Notes under the pieces: generated by a model
What the model was told of the DNA's origin: nothing
The model's database searches: none
Seen by the model: the letters and a program-made list of their open reading frames with translations, nothing else
Assembly: GCA_018105865.1 (NCBI GenBank)
Contig: CM030868.1
Location: 823,501-887,500, forward strand
DNA length: 64,000 nt
Direction: 5' to 3'
Origin: Metaphire vulgaris
Lineage: Eukaryota; Annelida; Clitellata; Crassiclitellata; Megascolecidae
Shown here: one piece after another, positions 58,543 through 64,000 of the stretch
How positions within the stretch are numbered: position 1 is the stretch's first letter
Layout: the number at the start of each line of letters is the position of its first letter
Translations under genes and position numbers: made by a program

Positions 58543-58599
58543 TCATGAGGCTTACAAGTTGCAGCAAATGTAACTCTTCTAACTAGCTTTATGTGGAAT

Positions 58600-59780
58600 A
58601 TGTCACCCAGAAGGGCCAGAACTGGAACACTTCATGGGCAGTGCAGGAATGATCCTGACAAATTTTGCTACATTTGTGGTTGATTTACAACACCTAAACA
58701 AAGGAGAGATGTGTCTGAATTTGTGCAAAAGCTTATCATGCATATTTCAGTTAAATTTGGTGACCAGGAAAACCTTGGGCACCACATAAAGTGTGCAGGA
58801 CATGTTTTGAAAGCCTCAGACAGTTCATAATGTGACTAAAGGTCAGAGAAAAAGACTAAAGGTCAGAGAAAAAGTCTTAGCTTTGGAGTTCCAATGGTGT
58901 GGCGAGAGCTTCGAAACCATGCATGTTGATGACTGCTACTTCTGCCTGGTAAATATTTCAGGCATGTCCACAAAGACAAAATCTTCCATCCAGTACCCAA
59001 ATCTCCCCTCTGCTCTGAGACCGGTTGCTCACTGTGACGAAGTTCCTGTACCTATTTGCACTACTTTGGGAGTTTCTGACGACGATGAATTTTGTCAGTC
59101 AACAGACACAGATGGTGAAGGTTTTAGTGGTCTCAGAAGTTGACACTGGAATGCACCAAACATTCAACCAAGCTGAGTTGAATGACCTTGTATGAGATCT
59201 AGATCTGCCGAAGTCGTCCAGCAGAGTTACTGGGTTCAAGACTGAAGGAAAAGAACCTGTTCAGTGTTGGCTCCAGGAACCACGCTTATGTATCATGGCA
59301 GAGAGAATGATCTTTTGAAATATTTCCATACGGAGGAGGAGTTTGTATACTGCATCAACATCAAAGGGCGTATTGAATCAATGGGATGTTATAGATGTAG
59401 ACAAGATGCTTTTTACGACCTTATCACTGACTTACTTGGCAACTTAAGAGTCGAGAATTATGACCTTTCAGTTCAAAATTCAAGATTACTTTTCAAGACT
59501 GGGAGCAAACATGAGTGTCAAGTTGCATTTCCTTCATAGCTACCTGAACTTCAAATCTTGCAGCTATGAGTGAAGAACAAGAAGAATGTTTCCAACAAGA
59601 CATCACGACCATTGAACGTAGATATGAAGGCAGATGGAACTCAAACATTATGGCAGACTACTGCTGGTGTTTACAGCGTGACAACTGTGACCATAACTAT
59701 ATCGGAAGAACATCCAAAAAGAGAAGATTCCTTTCTCAAAACTTAAATTTAAGCAACTAGCTATTGCTCTTATTGCTCTC
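58600..59780 (+). pseudogene. decayed mobile-element-type gene, cysteine-motif family
   Basis: Frames broken by at least three stops or shifts: 58600 onward (DPDKFCYICG, then a stop, then a degraded stretch), 58832-59143 (DDCYFCLVNISG, YPNLPSALRPVAHCDEVPVP), 59150-59290 (LPKSSSRVTGFK), 59264-59400 (MLAPGTTLMYHGREND, EEEFVYCINIKG), then 59512-59750 (LHFLHSYLNF, FQQDITTIERRYEGRWN, MADYCWCL). In this order they match a large family of intronless repeated proteins I recall from cnidarian and arthropod genomes. The centre, where that family has its FIDSSK and G...CFLC.WDSR region, is missing or unrecognisable, so this is an internally deleted, dead copy. Transposon linkage of the family is an inference from its copy number. 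Confidence 0.7.
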
Positions 59781-61498
59781 TTGGTTAGACGACAGACTCT
59801 TTTTGGCTGAATAAAAAATATAATGTGTTATCGGTTTTTCAGAATTTCCTATTTTCCCTTATGTTTGACTTTAACACCTTTAATTAAGCATTCCTCATTT
59901 GCGAAAAAATTTGACGTATTGCATAATTTTTGACTTCATATCTGAAATCAGCACCTCTCAATTGGGTAAAATCAGCAAAAATACTTAGGTCAGCAGAAAT
60001 TTTTTTAAAAATGTAGACCAGTGTTATCACTCAGCTTGGAGAAACAGTGCCTCCAATCACTTAATGATAAGGATCAGGACTAAGCTTGTGACTGTGTCTC
60101 ACTCGAAAAGAGAAGAAAGGACGAGAACAGAACGCGACCAAAATGCTCAGATCTTTGTTAATGCATAGCGTAAAAAACTCGCCCATCTTCAATCTGATCT
60201 GTGCATAATTTCAGGCACTATTCATTAAAATAATCTCGATAACAAATTAATTTCTGACTGAAACTTCTCTATTATCAAGCAATTCTCTTCGGCTATCTAT
60301 GTAAACAAAAGCTGCCTTGGCTGAAAAATTAAAAGGGGAAATGTCATATGACCACCAGAAACAAACTCAGCTAAACAACATTACGTACGCAACCACATAA
60401 CAACTTCATTTAACTTTCCTTAGGTGTGCAGTACTAAATTTGTCAAAGCTTGGAAAATAAACGAGTAAACAGCTCTATAAACGGATATGAAAATGGATTA
60501 GCTGTTACGATTTACATACGACCATTTCATTACTTCCAATAAAGACAAGAAATTAAAATATCTATGTAAAGATTTAATAAACAGAAGTTAAACGTTTCAA
60601 GCCTAAATTCCAGCATTGAACTACCGATGTCAAACCTGTTTGAAAATGTATGACTTGCCAACACTAGAAGGTCTCCAACTTAAGTTTTATTCCAGTGCTA
60701 GGAGACAACATACTTCATAACAGTCAATAGTATTAGATCTTAGTAGAAAGATGATTTTTTCAGCTTCATAAATACTGTACTGATCAATCCAAGCTATTGC
60801 AATGCACCAAAACTTAAGAAACTAATTAAACGCAAAACAAAGTGTCTCTGAATATTTGGTAAACAACAATAGAAGACATCAATGCGATCTACAGGTAAAT
60901 TTTATCTCCAACTAATTAAGACGAACAGCTGCATAACAATGAATAAAGAAATTTCAATGATATGTCAATTCTTAAATTATGAAAACCAGCAGCTAATCTC
61001 ACACTACACAGGAAGCAGTTGGCAACCAAGACTAGCTTGGAAAACACAAGAATTTCAGCAGACTTAACTGCACTGTGTAAAGACAGTCTCATCTTAAACC
61101 GCACAAATCACCAATACAATGTTGTACAAATGCTTCACTCATTCACATACACGGATTTTATTTGAGATAGACAACGTATTTGAAGACATCGAATCAACAG
61201 ACTGACATGGAACTCCTCCTTAACCGTTTGGTACAAGAGAATCTAACAACCTAAATAAAAGTAAAACATAATAGAAAGTTCAGTCATCAACTGTCCGTTG
61301 GTAAGCCTCGAGTGACTGTTTTTTTTAGAAGTTTCCTTTAGTGACTAACAACTGTTTACTTAGAAGGAGGTACGGCCTGCACTTTGTCACTACACCAAAC
61401 ATGTCATGTGCGCGTGAAGATGTCGCTCTTGACAATCATTCAAGCACAGACCACCTCATCCTCCGATGGAAACTGGCAGTCGGAAGAAAAGTGCTGCT
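59781..61498. other. probable HMG-gene 3' UTR and intergenic DNA
   Basis: AT-rich, no conserved frame or repeat seen. The part next to 61498 is probably 3' UTR of the minus-strand HMG gene; where it ends is not determinable from sequence. Confidence 0.4.
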
Positions 61499-62690
61499 TC
61501 ATTCGTCCTCGCCATCCTCGTCATCAATGTCATCTTCATCATCATCGATGTCATCGTCGTCGTCGTCATCTTCGTGCGACTGTTGCGCACGGGACCCCAT
61601 CTGATGACCTAGGTAGGAAGCGAGCTGTTGTGGAGGGAGAGTCGGAGGTGGGGGCTGTGAGTTGTAGGGTGTTGCAGCAGTCGAGGCGCTGCCGGGACTG
61701 GCGCCCGACGACGACGACGATTTGACGTCCAAGGGCAGAGGGGTCGGATCGACGCATGGCCTCTTCGCAGCAGGACCGCCGTTCATGTTGTATTCCTTCA
61801 TCTTGACTTCGTACTTTCTTCGCTCCTCTTCGGCCAGTTGCTCGTATGGAGCTTTGGACATCGTCGTCATCTTTCTCCACTCTTCGCCAGCTGAAAGCAA
61901 CAGAACAACAACTAAAGCTTTGGTTGTAAATTGGGCAGTGAATAGATATTTAAACAATACAAAAGTCTCTCATCATATTTATTCCAGGGCTGCTGCTCCA
62001 AATACCAGATTTTCTATTTGTGCAAACAGTTCTAACGTAAACAGCTTCATTGGTTTGTAAAACAAGAAAAAATTCAAAAGTATGATTTTGCTGAAACCTG
62101 TTCTGTTCCGTGCCTCACCTGCCCGGAGAATATCTTTGTTCTCGATGAATTTATCTTTCATCCGGGCTCTGAAGTCTGCCAACCACAGGAAATAAGCAGA
62201 CTGGGGTCTCTTCGGCCTGTTGGCGTCTTTGCCAGTGTACACCGCCATCTGTTGACAAATCGCAAATCCAAAACATCATTATGGACAGCAACAGATTCAT
62301 GCAATGCCGTTGCCTTCAATGAGACAGACAACAACCCGGTTCAATCATCGAACTCTTCTCGATACGACGCTACCCGACTCACTCCAGACATGTCACACTA
62401 CCCGTGTTTGATCGCAGTCACAAGGTACCACAAGCAAACTAACAATGGATTGGTACCAATTAAAGTTATTACCAATAAATAAATTCATGCAGGCAAAAGC
62501 AAAGAAAATCCCAGTTCAAACGACACTGGAAACTCGAGTGTCTTTTCTGAAGCAAAACAAATAATCGGGACAAAATTCAATCCAAATTAATGACAACAAT
62601 CAATTAACCTTATGTTGTAAAGCACCCTTGACTTAGGCTAAGGCCTTGTTATAGGGCTATATAAATTGTTAGATGATGATGACGATGATC

Positions 62691-62721
<31 letters not shown>

Positions 62722-63853
62722 ACTCTCGTTTATGTATAAGATGCCAATACCTGTTGTGTGTATCTTGCTTTGTCATTGGCGGCCATAATTTGAAACTGTT
62801 CTTTCTCGGTGACTGTTAACTCCCTCCATTTGACGGATATCTCCTTTGTCCACTGAGCCACCTGAAGTTTATTTCAGTAGAATTTAAGAACCTTTATTTA
62901 CCATAAGTATTGCTAACTATACTTGCTGAAAGAAATCAGCAACAATGCAAAATCAGCAATGATAATTTGTGGATAGATTGGAAACTGGTTCAAGACAAGC
63001 AGAGGATCAAGACAATGAGACAATATATCACCCATGATAATCTCTGGGATGGAAAGAGCAATGGACAAGATAATGGAACATGTAAAGGACATAGCAGTGC
63101 AGGGATGATGATGACGATGATGATAGCCAACTTGGTAAATACAACCTTGCTAATGTCCAATTCGGGTCTCTTGCAATTCCAAGAAGGCCCATCTTATAAA
63201 CAGTTAATTCAGTCCACTAAATTAAGAACTATGCTTCAAATCCAATTTTTTAAAATAATTAAGTTATTTCACAGTTGACTGATAACCTACACGTGTGATT
63301 TTCTCTCCACGCTTCGCCGCCTCTTCTCTTTCAATCTGTACAAAGTAGAAGTATGCTGAAGTCGGTCTTTTAGGCCGGTTTGGGTCGTTTGCGAGTTTAC
63401 GTTTTCCGCCTTTATTTGGAGCCGGTTGGCTAGGAACACTCGTGTGGCCAACGGCTACAGTTGACAAAAAGTGAGCCAGTATTTCAGACAGTCAAATCGC
63501 TTAAGATATAATGCTAGAACTTTTGATCTAAAAACTGAAAAACTGAAGTTAGGATCTGTGACTGTTGAACATGTACAGCAATATATGTTATGCACCCATA
63601 TTTATACAAAGTATAAGCATAAAACAAGTGCATGATTGCTCTGCAGCCTTTGTTGTATCTGCTCTACAGTCATGCTTCTATTCAGATAAAAACATAAGTA
63701 AATGCATATAAAATAAACTTAAAGTGCTATTAGCCGCAATACCTTGTGGTCGATGATTCTGGAGGTACTGCTGTGGATTTGGCTGCATCTGCATTGGCAT
63801 ACCACCCTGGAATCCCATCATATATGGGTGACCAGCCCCCGCAGCACCAAAAC
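61499..63853 (-). CDS. tandem HMG-box chromatin protein with acidic tail, 5'-incomplete
   Basis: DNA-bending nuclear protein. Minus-strand exons: 63853-63743, 63454-63291, 62861-62751, 62248-62119, 61890-61499 (TGA at 61499); phases agree, 301 residues visible. Order: a Gly/Met/Gln-rich segment (MMGFQGGMPMQMQPNPQQYL); HMG box 1 (DPNRPKRPTSAYFYFVQIER, WTKEISVKWRELT, KARYTQQ); a short GKDANR linker; HMG box 2 (RPKRPQSAYFLWLADFRARM, EEWRKMTTMSKAPYEQLAEE, RRKYEVKMKEY); an 80-residue Pro/Ser/Gln-rich linker; and a terminal run of about 25 Asp/Glu. The two-box plus acidic-tail plan is HMGB/DSP1-like, but the long Pro-rich linker before the tail is unusual and the boxes do not look like a direct HMGB1 orthologue. 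Upstream exon(s) lie beyond 64000. Confidence 0.9.
62617..62722 (+). mobile_element. SINE-like tail with AAT microsatellite
   Basis: taaagcacccttgactt ... ttatagggctatataaattg followed by GATGATGACGATGATC and an AAT run. The GGGCTATATAAAT word before a simple repeat resembles the 3' ends of Deu/V-type SINEs as I recall them. In an HMG-gene intron. Confidence 0.4.
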
Positions 63854-64000
63854 CTGTCCAATACACAAAAGTTTTACATTAGGACAATAAAAACATCTAG
63901 AATCGTAGATATTATTACTGGCTTAATGTATTTGCTTTAAATCTTAACTTTCCCTCAAAATGCCACAGTCACAATCAGAGCCAGGCTGTTGACATCAAAC

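Noticed and set aside
58832..59760. Functional host gene in three exons
   Set aside because: Frame breaks lack splice sites, and motifs from one family run through stops and frameshifts, so it is a decayed copy.
61341..61725. Plus-strand Ser/His/Arg-rich frames
   Set aside because: Antisense of the acidic tail and Pro-rich linker of the HMG gene.

Overview
This is metazoan nuclear DNA: interrupted protein genes with canonical GT/AG introns of a few hundred bases to about 1 kb, TTAGGG-type telomeric repeats, many microsatellites and many short DNA transposons. The gene set (PRC1, anillin, an ankyrin/SOCS-box protein, KEOPS Pcc1/LAGE3, PTPMT1, GGCT, FAXDC2-like hydroxylase, a tandem HMG-box protein, and what looks like an FYB/PRAM-type adaptor) with compact introns suggests an invertebrate, perhaps a marine invertebrate deuterostome. 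The species cannot be fixed from sequence alone. A run of 100 N at 33761-33860 shows this is a scaffolded assembly.

Layout. 1-7600: no convincing gene; microsatellites, G-rich tracts and several short DNA transposons, including a hAT element with SPIN-like ends and a perfect 8-bp target duplication. 7607-10714 (+): FAXDC2-like fatty acid/sterol hydroxylase, 5' exon(s) not found. 12208-18309 (+): PRC1, 12 exons, essentially complete. 20625-23884 (+): ankyrin-repeat/SOCS-box protein, 4 exons, complete. 24753-25170 (-): Pcc1/LAGE3 subunit of KEOPS. 26250-35170: a repeat block: inverted duplications, LINE relics, a GC-rich 16-bp minisatellite, a telomeric-repeat stub, 2.2 kb of AT-rich satellite, 2.8 kb of an 8-bp satellite, the gap, an inverted copy of 26.35-26.92 kb, and a hAT-like element. 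38406-39734 (+): a single long exon for a disordered, tyrosine-motif adaptor-like protein. 40840-43390: about seven tandem copies of a 333-339-bp satellite. 43577-51757 (-): anillin, 15 exons recognised, with one apparent 1-nt frameshift. 53316-55786 (-): PTPMT1, 4 exons. 56553-57131 (+): GGCT in one exon, head to head with PTPMT1. 58500-59760 (+): a decayed, mobile-element-like coding sequence. 61499-63853 (-): tandem HMG-box protein with an acidic tail, 5' end beyond the window.

How the genes relate. There is no operon-like logic. Two cytokinesis proteins (PRC1 of the central spindle and anillin of the contractile ring) lie about 25 kb apart, and anillin and GGCT also map to the same human chromosome arm as far as I recall, so part of the order may be old linkage. 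The rest reads as ordinary housekeeping genes separated by mobile-element and satellite DNA.
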